Shown one piece after another: positions 47,018 to 55,326 of a stretch of 64,000 nt of DNA. How positions within the stretch are numbered: position 1 is the first letter of the stretch; each line of letters begins with the position of its first letter. The DNA is from Blastococcus saxobsidens DD2 (GTDB taxonomy: Bacteria > Actinomycetota > Actinomycetes > Mycobacteriales > Geodermatophilaceae). The stretch is taken from assembly GCF_000284015.1 (NCBI RefSeq), contig NC_016943.1, positions 1 through 64,000 of the forward strand, read 5' to 3'. The position numbers and the translations under genes are program-made. The notes beneath the pieces were generated by a model. It was not told the DNA's origin. It worked only from the letters and a program-made list of their open reading frames with translations, and made no database searches.

Positions 47018-48422
47018 AGTCGGCCTCCCGGCAGTTCTCCCCCACCTCGGACGACGAGGTGGTCCGGGCCGGGGACGTGGTGGTCAGCTCCTCGGCCGCC
47101 GCGGCGTCGTCCGGCGGTGCCGGCTCGCCCGGGGCGGGCTCCTGTGCGGCCGCCGGCGGCAGCGCCGGGCTGGTCGGCGCCACTGCGTCACCGGCCCGGG
47201 GAGCCGGGCGGCACAGCGGCAGGCGCTGGTCCCGCAGGGCATCGAGGATCCGGTCGACGTGGCCGGCGTCGTCCGCGGTGATGCTGGCGAGGACGCCGCT
47301 CCGGGCGGCCGGGGTCAGGTCGGACACCGCGAGGTCGGTGCCCCGGTCGAGGCGGTAGAGATCGAGGCCGAGGACCGAGACGTCCAGCCCCCGGAAGACG
47401 CCGACCTGCTGGTCGTCGCCGGAGCCGCTCACACCCACGAACCAGTGGTTGAGCGCCCACGCGTACACACCGATCGCCCCTGCCACCAGCACGGTGAGAA
47501 GGGCCCCCGCCACCAGGAGGATGCGTAGCGGGCGGCGGCGGGCGGAGGGGCCGCCGCCCGTCGGCAGTGTGGGTGGCGGCGGGGGAGGAGGGCCCTGATC
47601 GGCCAGCGCCGCCCGGCCGGCGGCGGAGCGGGCGTCGACCTGGCGCTGGCCGACGTTGTCCCCGGCCGCACCGTCGACGACCGGGTCGAACCGGCCGTTG
47701 CTGCCGGTGTCCTCCAGCACGTCGGCGACGATCACCGTGATGTTGTCGGGCCCGCCGCTGCGCAGGGCGAGCTCGACGAGGCGGTCGGCGGTGGCCTCGG
47801 GGTCGGGGTCCTTCAGCGCCGCCGCCAGGGTCTCCTCGCTGACGACCCCGGAGAGGCCGTCGGAGCACAGCAGGTAGCGGTCGCCGGCGCGCGCCTCGCG
47901 CATGGAGAGGTCCGGCTCGACCTCCTGGCCGTTGAGCGCCCGCAGCAGCAGGGACCGCTGCGGGTGGTGGTTGGCCTCCTCCGGCGTGATCCGGCCGTCA
48001 TCGATCAGCGTCTGCACGAACGTGTCGTCGTGCGTGATCTGGGTGAACTCGCCGTCGCGCATCAGGTAGGCGCGCGAGTCGCCGACGTGGCACAGCGCCA
48101 GCCGGCCGCCCGCGAAGAGGATGGCGGTGAGCGTGGTGCCCATGCCCTCCAGCTGCGGCGACTCGCGGATGACCTCCCGCAGGTGCTCGCTGCCCTCGAA
48201 GACTGAAGACCGCAGCGCCTGCAGCATGTCGCCGGAGGGGGTGTCGTCGTCGAGGTGCTCCAGGGCGGCGATGACCACCTTGCTCGCGACGTCACCGGCG
48301 GCGTGGCCGCCCATGCCGTCGGCCACGGCCAGCAGCCGGGGCCCGGCGTACACCGAGTCCTGGTTGTTGCCGCGGATGAGGCCGCGGTCGGAGCGCGCGG
48401 CGTAGCGGAGAACCAGGGTCAC
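47016..48422 (-). CDS. pstP: PP2C-family serine/threonine phosphatase
   Basis: PstP is the phosphatase that reverses PknA/PknB phosphorylation. The 468-residue product has a cytoplasmic PP2C domain (about 1–235) with VADGMGGHAAGD, CHVGDSRAYL, LLCSDGLSG and GGPDNITVIV, which hold the metal-binding aspartates. A Pro-rich linker, one membrane helix (about 305–328) and an extracellular domain ending near CREAD follow. GTG 48422 overlaps the fhaB stop as GTGA. Upstream in-frame starts run through fhaB and are rejected. Confidence 0.95.
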   Translation of the reverse strand: MTLVLRYAARSDRGLIRGNNQDSVYAGPRLLAVADGMGGHAAGDVASKVVIAALEHLDDDTPSGDMLQALRSSVFEGSEHLREVIRESPQLEGMGTTLTAILFAGGRLALCHVGDSRAYLMRDGEFTQITHDDTFVQTLIDDGRITPEEANHHPQRSLLLRALNGQEVEPDLSMREARAGDRYLLCSDGLSGVVSEETLAAALKDPDPEATADRLVELALRSGGPDNITVIVADVLEDTGSNGRFDPVVDGAAGDNVGQRQVDARSAAGRAALADQGPPPPPPPTLPTGGGPSARRRPLRILLVAGALLTVLVAGAIGVYAWALNHWFVGVSGSGDDQQVGVFRGLDVSVLGLDLYRLDRGTDLAVSDLTPAARSGVLASITADDAGHVDRILDALRDQRLPLCRPAPRAGDAVAPTSPALPPAAAQEPAPGEPAPPDDAAAAEELTTTSPARTTSSSEVGENCREAD

Positions 48423-48883
48423 GAACGCAGCTCCAGTGCGGTCTGGCCGATGCGGATCGGCTGGCCGGGGGCCACCAGCAGCGGTCCCTGCACGCGCTGC
48501 TGGTCGAGGTAGGTGCCATTGGTGGAACCCAGGTCTTCCACGTACCACTGGCCGCCCCGGTTGGTCAGGCGGGCGTGGCGGGAACTGGCGAAGTCGTCGG
48601 TGAGGACGAGGGTCGAGTCGTCGGCCCGGCCGATAAGGATCGGCTGGTCACCGAGGGTGATCTTGGTGCCGCTCAGCGGGCCGGCGGTGACGACGAGGGA
48701 CCGGGGGCCCTTCTGCCCGCGCTTCTTCTTGGGCGCCGCCGCCGAGCGCGGCGGCACCGACGCGACCCGGCCGGGGCGCCCGCCGAAGAGGTCGGCGCGC
48801 ACCACGCGGAACGCCGAGAAGATGAACAGCCACAGGAGGAGCAGGAAGCCGAACCGGAAGATCTGCACCACGAGCTCGGTCAC
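48419..48883 (-). CDS. fhaB: FHA-domain membrane protein FhaB (FipA)
   Basis: FhaB binds phosphothreonine on partners of the PknA/PknB network, including division proteins. The 154-residue product has an N-terminal membrane segment (about 3–22, VVQIFRFGFLLLLWLFIF), a basic linker and a C-terminal FHA domain (about 65–154) with ILIGRADDSTLV, SSRHARLTNRG and DLGSTNGTYLD. GTG 48883 is chosen because GGGGAGG is 4 nt upstream. The longer version starting near 48913 (MADERQRGG) would translate a diverged copy of the 77-bp repeat. Confidence 0.94.
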   Translation of the reverse strand: MTELVVQIFRFGFLLLLWLFIFSAFRVVRADLFGGRPGRVASVPPRSAAAPKKKRGQKGPRSLVVTAGPLSGTKITLGDQPILIGRADDSTLVLTDDFASSRHARLTNRGGQWYVEDLGSTNGTYLDQQRVQGPLLVAPGQPIRIGQTALELRS

Positions 48884-48963
48884 GAGACCTCCCCGCTGGC
48901 GCTCGTCGGCCACGTGACCGGCGGTGCCGTGTCCCTCCGTGACCTCGCAAGCTCGGTCGTGAC
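48884..48963 (-). repeat. Diverged copy of the 77-bp start-codon repeat
   Basis: On the minus strand the 80 bp before fhaB match the units at 6452–6605, best in the 3' part (GGCCGACGAGCGCCAGCG then GGAGG and a GTG start). The 5' part is more diverged but still shows a GAGC-TGCGAG core. It supplies the fhaB ribosome-binding site, as the other copies do for dciA. Confidence 0.75.
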
Positions 48964-49046
48964 CACCGCCGGGGCAGGGGGCCGCCCGGCGTACCGGCGA
49001 AGGTGGTGCCGCCGGACCCCGTACTGCTGCGACGGCACGGATGCGG

Positions 49047-49865
49047 TCACGCCCCGTCCAGCCGGTAGACCAGCACGGAGTGGCCGATGCGGATGACGTC
49101 GCCGTCGCTGAGCGGCTGGCGGGTGACCCGGCGGCCGTTCACCAGCGTGCCGTTGGTCGAGCCGAGGTCCTCCACCGTGGCGACGTCCCCGTCGAGGACG
49201 ACGTCGACGTGCTTGCGGCTCACGCCCGTGTCGGGGAGGCGGATGTCGGCCTCGGTGCCCCGGCCGATGACGTTGCGGCCGGTGGACAGCTCGTGCCGGG
49301 TGCCCGGGCCGTCGACGACCAGCACGTGGGTGGAGGTGACGCGAGAGCCGGCCCGGCCGACGATCGACGGGTTCTGCTTGCCGGTGTCGGTGGCCATGCG
49401 TCCGCGCAGCGGCGGCAGCGGGGGCAGCGGCGGATGGCCGTCCACCGGCGCCGAGGCCATCGGCGGGACCGCGGCGCGTGCGGCCGGGCGGGCCGGGTCG
49501 GCGACCTCCGAGCTGACCTCGAAGATCCCGGTGGTCAGGTCGTCGTCGCGCTCGAGGGCGACGGTGACCTTGTCGAAGACCTGGTACCCCTCGTCCTCGA
49601 TGTGCTCGGTGACCATGTCGGCCAGCTCACCGGCCAGCTGGTCCGACCACTGCCCCAGGTGGGCGAAGTCGGTCTCGCCGAGGCGGACCCGGTAGACGTT
49701 GGGTGCGAGCACACGGCCCTCACCGAGGATGGAGCGCTGCTCGTCGGCCTCGCGCTGCAGGGCCTTCGCGATCTCGGCCGGGTGCACCTTGCCCTTGAAG
49801 AGCCGGGCGAAGGCCAGACCGACCATGCCTTCGAGTCGGCGCTCGAAGCGCTGCAGCACACCCAC
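49047..49865 (-). CDS. fhaA: FHA-domain protein FhaA with DUF3662 domain
   Basis: FhaA regulates peptidoglycan synthesis through phosphothreonine-dependent binding, for example to MviN in mycobacteria. The 272-residue product has an N-terminal DUF3662 domain (about 1–125, MGVLQRFERRLEGMVGLAFARLFKGKVHPAEIAKAL begins it at its first 36 positions in two conserved blocks), a Pro-rich linker and a C-terminal FHA domain (about 180–272) with VIGRGTEADIRL, VSRKHVDV and DLGSTNGTLVNG. GTG 49865 follows GAGGAG. It is the first gene of the kinase/cell-wall cluster. Confidence 0.95.
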   Translation of the reverse strand: MGVLQRFERRLEGMVGLAFARLFKGKVHPAEIAKALQREADEQRSILGEGRVLAPNVYRVRLGETDFAHLGQWSDQLAGELADMVTEHIEDEGYQVFDKVTVALERDDDLTTGIFEVSSEVADPARPAARAAVPPMASAPVDGHPPLPPLPPLRGRMATDTGKQNPSIVGRAGSRVTSTHVLVVDGPGTRHELSTGRNVIGRGTEADIRLPDTGVSRKHVDVVLDGDVATVEDLGSTNGTLVNGRRVTRQPLSDGDVIRIGHSVLVYRLDGA

Positions 49866-50040
49866 AGTCGCTCCTCTGCGCTCGCCGGACGTCCCACTCT
49901 GCCACCCGTGATCGTAGCCGGGCCGGGCGCGGCTGACCGCCCAGGAAGCCGCGACTCCCCGCACGGTGACGCACGACCGGCCGACGATCGACCCTGTCGG
50001 CGGGGGCCCGGCCTGCGGCTGCTACTGTCTTCCCTCGCCG

Positions 50041-50123
50041 GGGCAAGTGGCGGAATGGCAGACGCGCACGGTTCAGGTCCGTGTGTCCGAAAGGACGTGG
50101 GGGTTCAACTCCCCCCTTGCCCA
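50041..50123 (+). tRNA. tRNA-Leu (CAG)
   Basis: The 83-nt type II tRNA has acceptor GGGCAAG (50041–50047) pairing with CTTGCCC (50116–50122), anticodon stem CACGG/CCGTG around TTCAGGT (anticodon CAG at 50074–50076), a variable arm GTGTCCGAAAGGACGT and a normal T arm. A possible -10 element TACTGT lies at about 50023–50028. The CCA end is not encoded. Confidence 0.96.
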
Positions 50124-50134
50124 CTCCGGACGTT

Positions 50135-50172
50135 CGACGAGCGCCGGTCCCTCCGGGGGCCGGCGCTCGTCG
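50135..50172. terminator. Terminator after tRNA-Leu
   Basis: CGACGAGCGCCGG (50135–50147) and CCGGCGCTCGTCG (50160–50172) form a perfect 13-bp stem with a 12-nt loop, between tRNA-Leu and the convergent DUF1707 gene. Confidence 0.85.
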
Positions 50173-50187
50173 CGTCTGGCGGGCCGG

Positions 50188-50646
50188 TCAGGTGGGAAGC
50201 CGCCGGTCGCTGCGCCGGCTGCGGGCGCCCACCGTGCCGATGAGGAGCATCGCTCCCCAGGGGACGATGACCCAGAACGGCCAGAAGTAGAGGAACTCCT
50301 GCGCGGCCACGCAGGTGGCGGCCCAGATGAACAGCACGATCAGCGCGGTGCTCGACCAGGATCCCCAGGCCGGCCACCCGTGTCCGCCCCGGTTCGCGGT
50401 GCACACCGGTCCGGCGGCGACGGTCGGAGCCGCGGCCGGTGCCGGGCGAGCGGGCGATGCCGCCGTGCCGCGCGGCAGGTCGGCGGTCAGCGGGGCGAGT
50501 TCGCCGAAGGTGCGTGCCGCGTAGGCGGCGGCCAGCCGCTCGTCGTACTCCGCGACGGTGAGCCGGCCCTCGGACATGGCCCGGCCCAGCGTGGCGGCGA
50601 CGGCGGCCCGGTCGGAGTCGGCGGCGCGCAGGTGCGGGTCGGGCAT
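50188..50646 (-). CDS. DUF1707 SHOCT-like membrane protein
   Basis: The 152-residue product has an N-terminal DUF1707 domain (about 1–60, with RAADSDRAAVAATLGRAMSEG and LTVAEYDERLAAAYAARTFGEL). This small helical SHOCT-like domain is common in actinobacterial membrane proteins. Two C-terminal membrane segments follow (about 100–118 and 120–137). Its role is unknown. The ATG at 50646 (MPDPHLRAAD) follows GAGGAG at good spacing; the upstream extension is not family-like. Confidence 0.88.
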   Translation of the reverse strand: MPDPHLRAADSDRAAVAATLGRAMSEGRLTVAEYDERLAAAYAARTFGELAPLTADLPRGTAASPARPAPAAAPTVAAGPVCTANRGGHGWPAWGSWSSTALIVLFIWAATCVAAQEFLYFWPFWVIVPWGAMLLIGTVGARSRRSDRRLPT

Positions 50647-50717
50647 GGCGTACTCCTCGCTCGGGTGCCTCGAGTCTCGTCCTGCCGGCGGCGCCGGGTC
50701 CACTGACACCTGTCACC

Positions 50718-50733
50718 GGTTCCACGTGAAACC
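50718..50733. promoter_or_regulatory. parS: parS-like site 2
   Basis: GGTTCCACGTGAAACC contains GTTCCACGTGAAAC, a well-known natural variant of the parS core. It lies between the DUF1707 gene and the PPOX-family gene. Confidence 0.78.
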
Positions 50734-50735
50734 CC

Positions 50736-51215
50736 TCAGCTCCGGTGGACGGTCGTCAGCCGCCGTCCCGGCCGCCACGAGCTGATCTCGAGCCCGTCCC
50801 GCGCCTCGGTGACCGCCGTGAGCACCACCTGCTCCAGGTCGATGCGGAACAGCTCGAACGCGCCGGGCGCGCCCGGCGCTCCGGCGGCCCGGGCGTAGGC
50901 GGCGCACGCCCCCGGGTCGGTGATCTCCACCGCCCGTCCGCTCACCTTGGCATCGGCGGTGAACGCGTCGGGTTCGTCGCTGCCGCTGTGCTGGGCCATG
51001 TGCGGATCGCGGCGCAGGTCGGTGAACGTCACCGAGCCGGGCATCCCGACCAGCCACATCTCCCCCTCGAGGAACGAGGACTCGATGCTGCTGGTCCGCG
51101 GTGCGCCGTCGGCCCGCGGGGTGGCCAGGAACGTGTGACCGTGCGCGTCGAAGGCCGCGCGAACCCGCGCGGCGAACGCCGGCTCCTCGCGCTCGAGGTC
51201 GGCGAAGGGAGCCAT
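50736..51215 (-). CDS. Pyridoxamine 5'-phosphate oxidase-family protein
   Basis: The 159-residue product has a split-barrel flavin-binding fold of the PPOX family: HGHTFLATPRADGAPRTSSIESSFLEGEMWLVGMPGSV is covered by two conserved segments (about 30–45 and 50–68), followed by VSGRAVEI. Such proteins bind FMN or F420 and act on varied small molecules; the substrate is unknown. The ATG at 51215 (MAPFADLERE) is chosen; a GTG at 51230 would add five residues. It lies downstream of the acyl-CoA dehydrogenase on the same strand. Confidence 0.85.
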   Translation of the reverse strand: MAPFADLEREEPAFAARVRAAFDAHGHTFLATPRADGAPRTSSIESSFLEGEMWLVGMPGSVTFTDLRRDPHMAQHSGSDEPDAFTADAKVSGRAVEITDPGACAAYARAAGAPGAPGAFELFRIDLEQVVLTAVTEARDGLEISSWRPGRRLTTVHRS

Positions 51216-51254
51216 GGGAGAAGCGTGCACCCGTGGGCCGGCGAAGCGAACGGG

Positions 51255-52442
51255 TCAGCCCGCGGGTGGCACGACCCCGGAGGTGAGGTGCCGGCCGATC
51301 ACCATCCGCTGGATCTGGTTGGTGCCCTCGAAGATCTGCATGACCTTCGCCTCGCGCATGTAGCGCTCGGCCGGGTGGTCCCGGGTGTACCCGGCGCCAC
51401 CGAGCACCTGGACGGCGTCGGTGGTGACCTTCATGGCGGCGTCGGTGGCCACGAGCTTGGCGATGCTGGCCTGCCGGGAGAACGGCTTGCCGGCGTCCTT
51501 GCGGCGGGCGGCGACCAGGTAGGTGGCGCGGGCGGACTCCACCGCGGCGGCCATGTCGGCCAGCAGGAAGGCCACCCCCTGGTGCTCGGCGATCGGGCGG
51601 CCGAAGGCCTCCCGCTCCACGGCGTACCGGACGGCGACGTCGAGGGCCGACTGCGCCAGCCCGACGGCGACGGCGCTGACGCCCAGCCGGCCGGAGTCCA
51701 GCGCGGCCAGCGCGATCGCCATGCCGCGACCGGGCTCGCCGACCAGCCGGTCGGCGGGGATCGGCACGTCGTCCAGCCGGATGGCCGACGTCGTGGAGCC
51801 GGTGAGGCCCATCTTCTCCTCCGGTCTCGCGGCGCTGAATCCGGGCAGGTCGGGGGTGAGGTGGAAGCAGCTGATGCTCTGTCCCCTCCCACCACCTGCC
51901 CCCGCAGCCCCGTCGGCCGGCGTGCGCAGGAACGTGGAGTAGAAGTCCGCGTGCCCGCCGTGGGTCACCCACGCCTTCTCACCGCGGGCGACCCAGCCGT
52001 CGTCCGTGGCGGTGGCGGTGGCACGCATGGCGGCGACGTCGGAGCCGGCGTGCGCCTCCGACAGCGAGTACGCGCCGACCAGGTTGCCGCCGACCATCTC
52101 GGGAAGGAGGTCGCGGCGCTGGGCCTCGGTGCCGAAGTTCGCGATGGGGGAGCAGGACAGGGTGTGCACGCTGATGCCGAGCGCGACGCTGGCCCACCGG
52201 GCGGCGAGCTCCTCGACCACCTGCAGGTAGACCTCGTACGGCTGGCCCCCGCCGCCCACCTCCTCGGGGAAGGGCAGGCCCATCAGGCCGGCGTCGCCCA
52301 GCAGGCGGAACACCTCCCGGGGGAAGCGCTCCTCGCGCTCGTACTCCGCTGCCTTCGGGGCGAGTTCGGCATCGGCGATCTCGCGGACGAGGGCCAGCAG
52401 ATCGGCGGCCTCGGGGCTGGGCAGTTCGCGGTCGACCGGCAC
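51255..52442 (-). CDS. Acyl-CoA dehydrogenase
   Basis: This FAD enzyme introduces a double bond in acyl-CoA during fatty-acid or branched-chain degradation. The 395-residue product has the three usual regions: an N-terminal helical domain (about 1–120), a beta domain with AYSLSEAHAGSDVAAMRA and EKAWVTHGG, and a C-terminal helical domain with DAVQVLGGAGYTRDHPAERYMREAKVMQIFEGTNQIQ split over about 345–382, holding the catalytic Glu and the FAD-binding glycines. AAGGAG precedes GTG 52442. The chain-length specificity is unknown. Confidence 0.94.
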   Translation of the reverse strand: MPVDRELPSPEAADLLALVREIADAELAPKAAEYEREERFPREVFRLLGDAGLMGLPFPEEVGGGGQPYEVYLQVVEELAARWASVALGISVHTLSCSPIANFGTEAQRRDLLPEMVGGNLVGAYSLSEAHAGSDVAAMRATATATDDGWVARGEKAWVTHGGHADFYSTFLRTPADGAAGAGGGRGQSISCFHLTPDLPGFSAARPEEKMGLTGSTTSAIRLDDVPIPADRLVGEPGRGMAIALAALDSGRLGVSAVAVGLAQSALDVAVRYAVEREAFGRPIAEHQGVAFLLADMAAAVESARATYLVAARRKDAGKPFSRQASIAKLVATDAAMKVTTDAVQVLGGAGYTRDHPAERYMREAKVMQIFEGTNQIQRMVIGRHLTSGVVPPAG

Positions 52443-52515
52443 GGTGCTCCTTCGGTGGGGTGCTCAGCGGACGGTACCGCCGGGAGGCCGGGCCGGTCTT
52501 GCGAGGATCCGGCTC

Positions 52516-52980
52516 GTGATCATCGAGGCGGCTGCCTGGGACGACCCGGACGTCCAGCGGCTCAGCACCGACCAGCAGACCGAGATCCGCGCGCGCTACG
52601 GCGGCAAGGAGGAGCCCGGCCGGCCGCCCTCGGCCGCGGACATCAGCGCGACCCTCCTGCTGCGGGACGATGACGGGACGGCGGTCGGCTGCGGCGCCCT
52701 CCGCGACCTGGGGGACGGCGTGGCCGAGGTGAAGCGCATGTACGTGGCACCTGCCGCCCGGGGGCGGGGCCTGGCGAAGATGGTGCTGACCGGCCTGGAG
52801 GACGCCGCCCGTGCCCGGGGGTGGACCACGCTCCGGCTGGAGACTGGTCCGCTGCAGCCGGAGGCGGCCGGGCTGTACTCCGGCGCGGGCTACCGGCGGA
52901 CCGGCCCGTTCGGGACCTACGGGGAGGACCCGGACGCCGCCGGCTCGCTGTTCTTCGAGAAGGACCTCGACAGGGCCTGA
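52516..52980 (+). CDS. GNAT-family N-acetyltransferase
   Basis: The 154-residue product has the GNAT fold with the acetyl-CoA motif VAPAARGRGLAKMVL near residue 80 and GLYSGAGYRRTGPFG near 118. The acceptor substrate is unknown. GTG 52516 (MIIEAAAWDD) follows GAGGA; starts further upstream lie in the promoter of the divergent acyl-CoA dehydrogenase gene. It is followed by a separate lipoprotein gene. Confidence 0.88.
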   Translation: MIIEAAAWDDPDVQRLSTDQQTEIRARYGGKEEPGRPPSAADISATLLLRDDDGTAVGCGALRDLGDGVAEVKRMYVAPAARGRGLAKMVLTGLEDAARARGWTTLRLETGPLQPEAAGLYSGAGYRRTGPFGTYGEDPDAAGSLFFEKDLDRA

Positions 52981-53095
52981 TCCCGGCGGTGACCGGACGG
53001 AGCCGGTCAGCGGTGCGGGTGTGTGAGGGTGTGCACGACGTCATCGCCGCGGCCGGACCGGTACCGCTCCCGTCCGCACCCGGAAAGGGAACCCC

Positions 53096-53452
53096 ATGCG
53101 TATCCGGAAGCTCGCCCTGGTCGCCGCCGCGGCCGCCCCGCCGTTCGGCCTGACCGCCTGCGGTGGCGCCGGCGTGGACGACTTCTGCGCGCAGTACGAG
53201 GCCATCGACCAGATCCAGGAGGCCGACGTCGACCAGGCCAAGGCCGAGCTGGAGGAACTGGCCGAGAACGTTCCGGACGAGGCCGGCGACGACGTCCAGG
53301 AAGCCGCCGACCTCATGGCCGAGACCTTTCCGTCCGACGGCGACCTCGACGCCGCCATCGGCAGCGGCGCGCTGACCGAGGAGGACGCGCAGGAGTTCCT
53401 CGCCGCCGTCGAGACCGTCACCACCTACGGCACCGAGAACTGCGAGAGCTAA
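53096..53452 (+). CDS. Small acidic lipoprotein
   Basis: The 118-residue product has a lipoprotein signal peptide (MRIRKLALVAAAAAPPFGLTAC, cut before Cys21 or 22 at a LTAC lipobox) and a mature acidic helical domain (DQIQEADVDQAKAELEELAENV, then DAAIGSGALTEEDAQEFLAAV). It contains two further cysteines (in DDFCAQY and TENCES) that may form a disulfide bond. It would be anchored to the outer face of the membrane. No family with a known function is recognised. GGAAAGGGA precedes the ATG. Confidence 0.85.
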   Translation: MRIRKLALVAAAAAPPFGLTACGGAGVDDFCAQYEAIDQIQEADVDQAKAELEELAENVPDEAGDDVQEAADLMAETFPSDGDLDAAIGSGALTEEDAQEFLAAVETVTTYGTENCES

Positions 53453-53596
53453 AGTCGTGCGGCGGCGCCCCTGCTGACGAACCTGCGATCGCTGCTTCGG
53501 ACGCTGAGGACACGGGCCCACGGGTTGCCTGCAGGCGAGCGCCCTAGAATGGAGAGTCGGTCCCGTTTACGGCCACGACCCCACTACTGTCGGGTT

Positions 53597-54508
53597 GTGG
53601 CCCTGCCCAGTTTCCCGGTGCTCGACGTCACGGACTGGCGCGTTGCAGCTGAGGAGCCGGCAGGCGCCGATGAGAAGCTCTGGCTCGCCCACCCGACCAG
53701 CGACGAGCGCTGGCTCTTCAAGCCGATCACCATAAAGGGGTCGGTGGTTCACGGCGAGGACTGGGCCGAGAAGGCAGCTAGCGAGCTTGCGTGTGCGCTG
53801 GGCTTACCCTGCGCGCAGATTGAGGTAGCCGTTCGCGGCAGTCAGCAAGGCGCCGTGTCGCGAAACTTGCGCCCTGCTGGCTATGACATGCACAACGGTG
53901 CCGTCTTGCTTAGTGGTCTCATCGATGGCTACATACCTGGCGCCCACAATCCCACCGGCCGCCCGGGGCACAGCCTGGAAAATATCCAGACTGTGCTTCG
54001 GGACGCGCTTCCGCCGCCTAATGCTCAGCTCCCGAGCGAGCTGTCGGCCTTCGACACGTTCGCAGGCATGCTGGTGCTCGACGCGTGGATCGCAAACCGT
54101 GACAGACACGATGAGAACTGGTCGGTTCTCCACCCGCACCAACCCGACGAGCCGATCCGACTCTGCGGCGCCTACGACCAGGCTGGTTGCCTCGGGTTCA
54201 ACGTTCCAGATCCGAAGCGCCAGCAGATGTTGGAGGCTGGTGGAGTTGCAGCCTGGGCCTCTAGGGGCACCGCTTGGCGCTTCGAGCACAGCGGCAAGCC
54301 GCCCAGCTTGGTAAGCCTTGCGGCGCGTGCGCTCGAGCTGGCGTCGCCAGTGTCGCGCGCACATTGGATCGAAGCGCTGCTCACTGTGACAGACGACACA
54401 GTCATGGAGATCCTCCACCGTCTCCCGGTTTTGTCGGACCCCGCGCGTAGCTTCGCGTCTGAGGTCTTGAAGATCAACAAGGAAAGGTTGCTGCATGAGT
54501 GCCACTGA
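53597..54508 (+). CDS. HipA-like protein kinase
   Basis: The 303-residue product has a HipA-type kinase fold without the usual HipA N-terminal subdomain. It shows an ATP-binding lysine in RWLFKPI, an LSGLIDGYIPG segment, the catalytic loop DAWIANRDRHDENW and a metal-binding AYDQAGCLGF. The GTG at 53597 begins MALPSFPVLDVTDW; a longer start at 53549 is possible but overlaps a -10-like TAGAAT. It overlaps the next gene by 14 bp. The codon use is clearly less GC-rich than in neighbours, suggesting horizontal gain. A toxin-like kinase role is inferred. Confidence 0.8.
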   Translation: MALPSFPVLDVTDWRVAAEEPAGADEKLWLAHPTSDERWLFKPITIKGSVVHGEDWAEKAASELACALGLPCAQIEVAVRGSQQGAVSRNLRPAGYDMHNGAVLLSGLIDGYIPGAHNPTGRPGHSLENIQTVLRDALPPPNAQLPSELSAFDTFAGMLVLDAWIANRDRHDENWSVLHPHQPDEPIRLCGAYDQAGCLGFNVPDPKRQQMLEAGGVAAWASRGTAWRFEHSGKPPSLVSLAARALELASPVSRAHWIEALLTVTDDTVMEILHRLPVLSDPARSFASEVLKINKERLLHECH

Positions 54509-55322
54509 GACGGCTCCGCGTGGCGCAGAGCGCGCGGACGGGCCGGTCGTTCGTCGGCTCGCCGTCACCTGGCAGCACCCTGAGACACGCCAGATTTCCC
54601 CGGTGGCGCTGCTTGAGTTTGATGGATCACGTTATCACTTCAACTATATCCGCAACGCTGAATCGGTTGACGGATTCCGACCCCTCCTTGGCTTCCCTGA
54701 ACTTCGGCGTACGTATGAGTCGGATCATCTTTTCCCTCTTTTCGCGCAGAGAGTGATGGATACGCGGCGCCCTGATCATGATCGCTATGTCCAGCGTTTG
54801 GGCTTATCGGCAGATGCGACGCCTTGGGAACAGATGGCGCGCTCGGGCGGCGGGCGAGAGGGTGACGTGCTCCAGCTCTTTCCGGAGCCGGAAACGCTTT
54901 CTTCAGGGGAACTGACGTGTAGCTTCCTTGTGCACGGTGTGCGACACGTTCCAAGTCGTTCACTGATCCTCCATGGAGTCACAAGCGACGTGACGCGTGA
55001 AGACCTTGAACGCCGCCTCATGTTGTTGAGTAGAGGTCAGCGCCTTCGGCTCATCAGTGAGCCGCAGAATCCGGTTAACCCATCTGCCGTGATCACGGCT
55101 ATGGAGGATGGCTTCCCCTTGGGGTGGGTACCGGATCTATTTCTGAACGATCTTCATGCCATGACGTCAGATCCCGAGTCTGCGGACGTTGTCGTAGAGC
55201 ACGTCAACGGCCCAGAAGCCCCGCCTCACCTCCGGCTCCTTGTGCGTCTTACGGCCGTCCCGCGGCCCATGTACCGCCCGTTTTCAGGGGACTCATGGGA
55301 GCCTCTGTCGTCCAGAGCGTGA
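54495..55322 (+). CDS. HipA-N-like/HIRAN-type partner protein
   Basis: The 275-residue product overlaps the kinase gene by 14 bp. Its first half (about 20–110; WQHPETRQISPVALLEF, GFRPLLGFPELRRTY) resembles the N-terminal subdomain normally fused to HipA kinases. Its second half (about 145–250; LILHGVTSDVTREDLERRL, RLISEPQNPVNPSAVITAM, FPLGWVPDLF) resembles a HIRAN DNA-binding domain. So the HipA parts appear split over two genes, reminiscent of HipS/HipT. The family assignment is by eye. Codon use is atypical, as for the kinase. Confidence 0.7.
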   Translation: MSATETAPRGAERADGPVVRRLAVTWQHPETRQISPVALLEFDGSRYHFNYIRNAESVDGFRPLLGFPELRRTYESDHLFPLFAQRVMDTRRPDHDRYVQRLGLSADATPWEQMARSGGGREGDVLQLFPEPETLSSGELTCSFLVHGVRHVPSRSLILHGVTSDVTREDLERRLMLLSRGQRLRLISEPQNPVNPSAVITAMEDGFPLGWVPDLFLNDLHAMTSDPESADVVVEHVNGPEAPPHLRLLVRLTAVPRPMYRPFSGDSWEPLSSRA

Positions 55323-55326
55323 GCTG

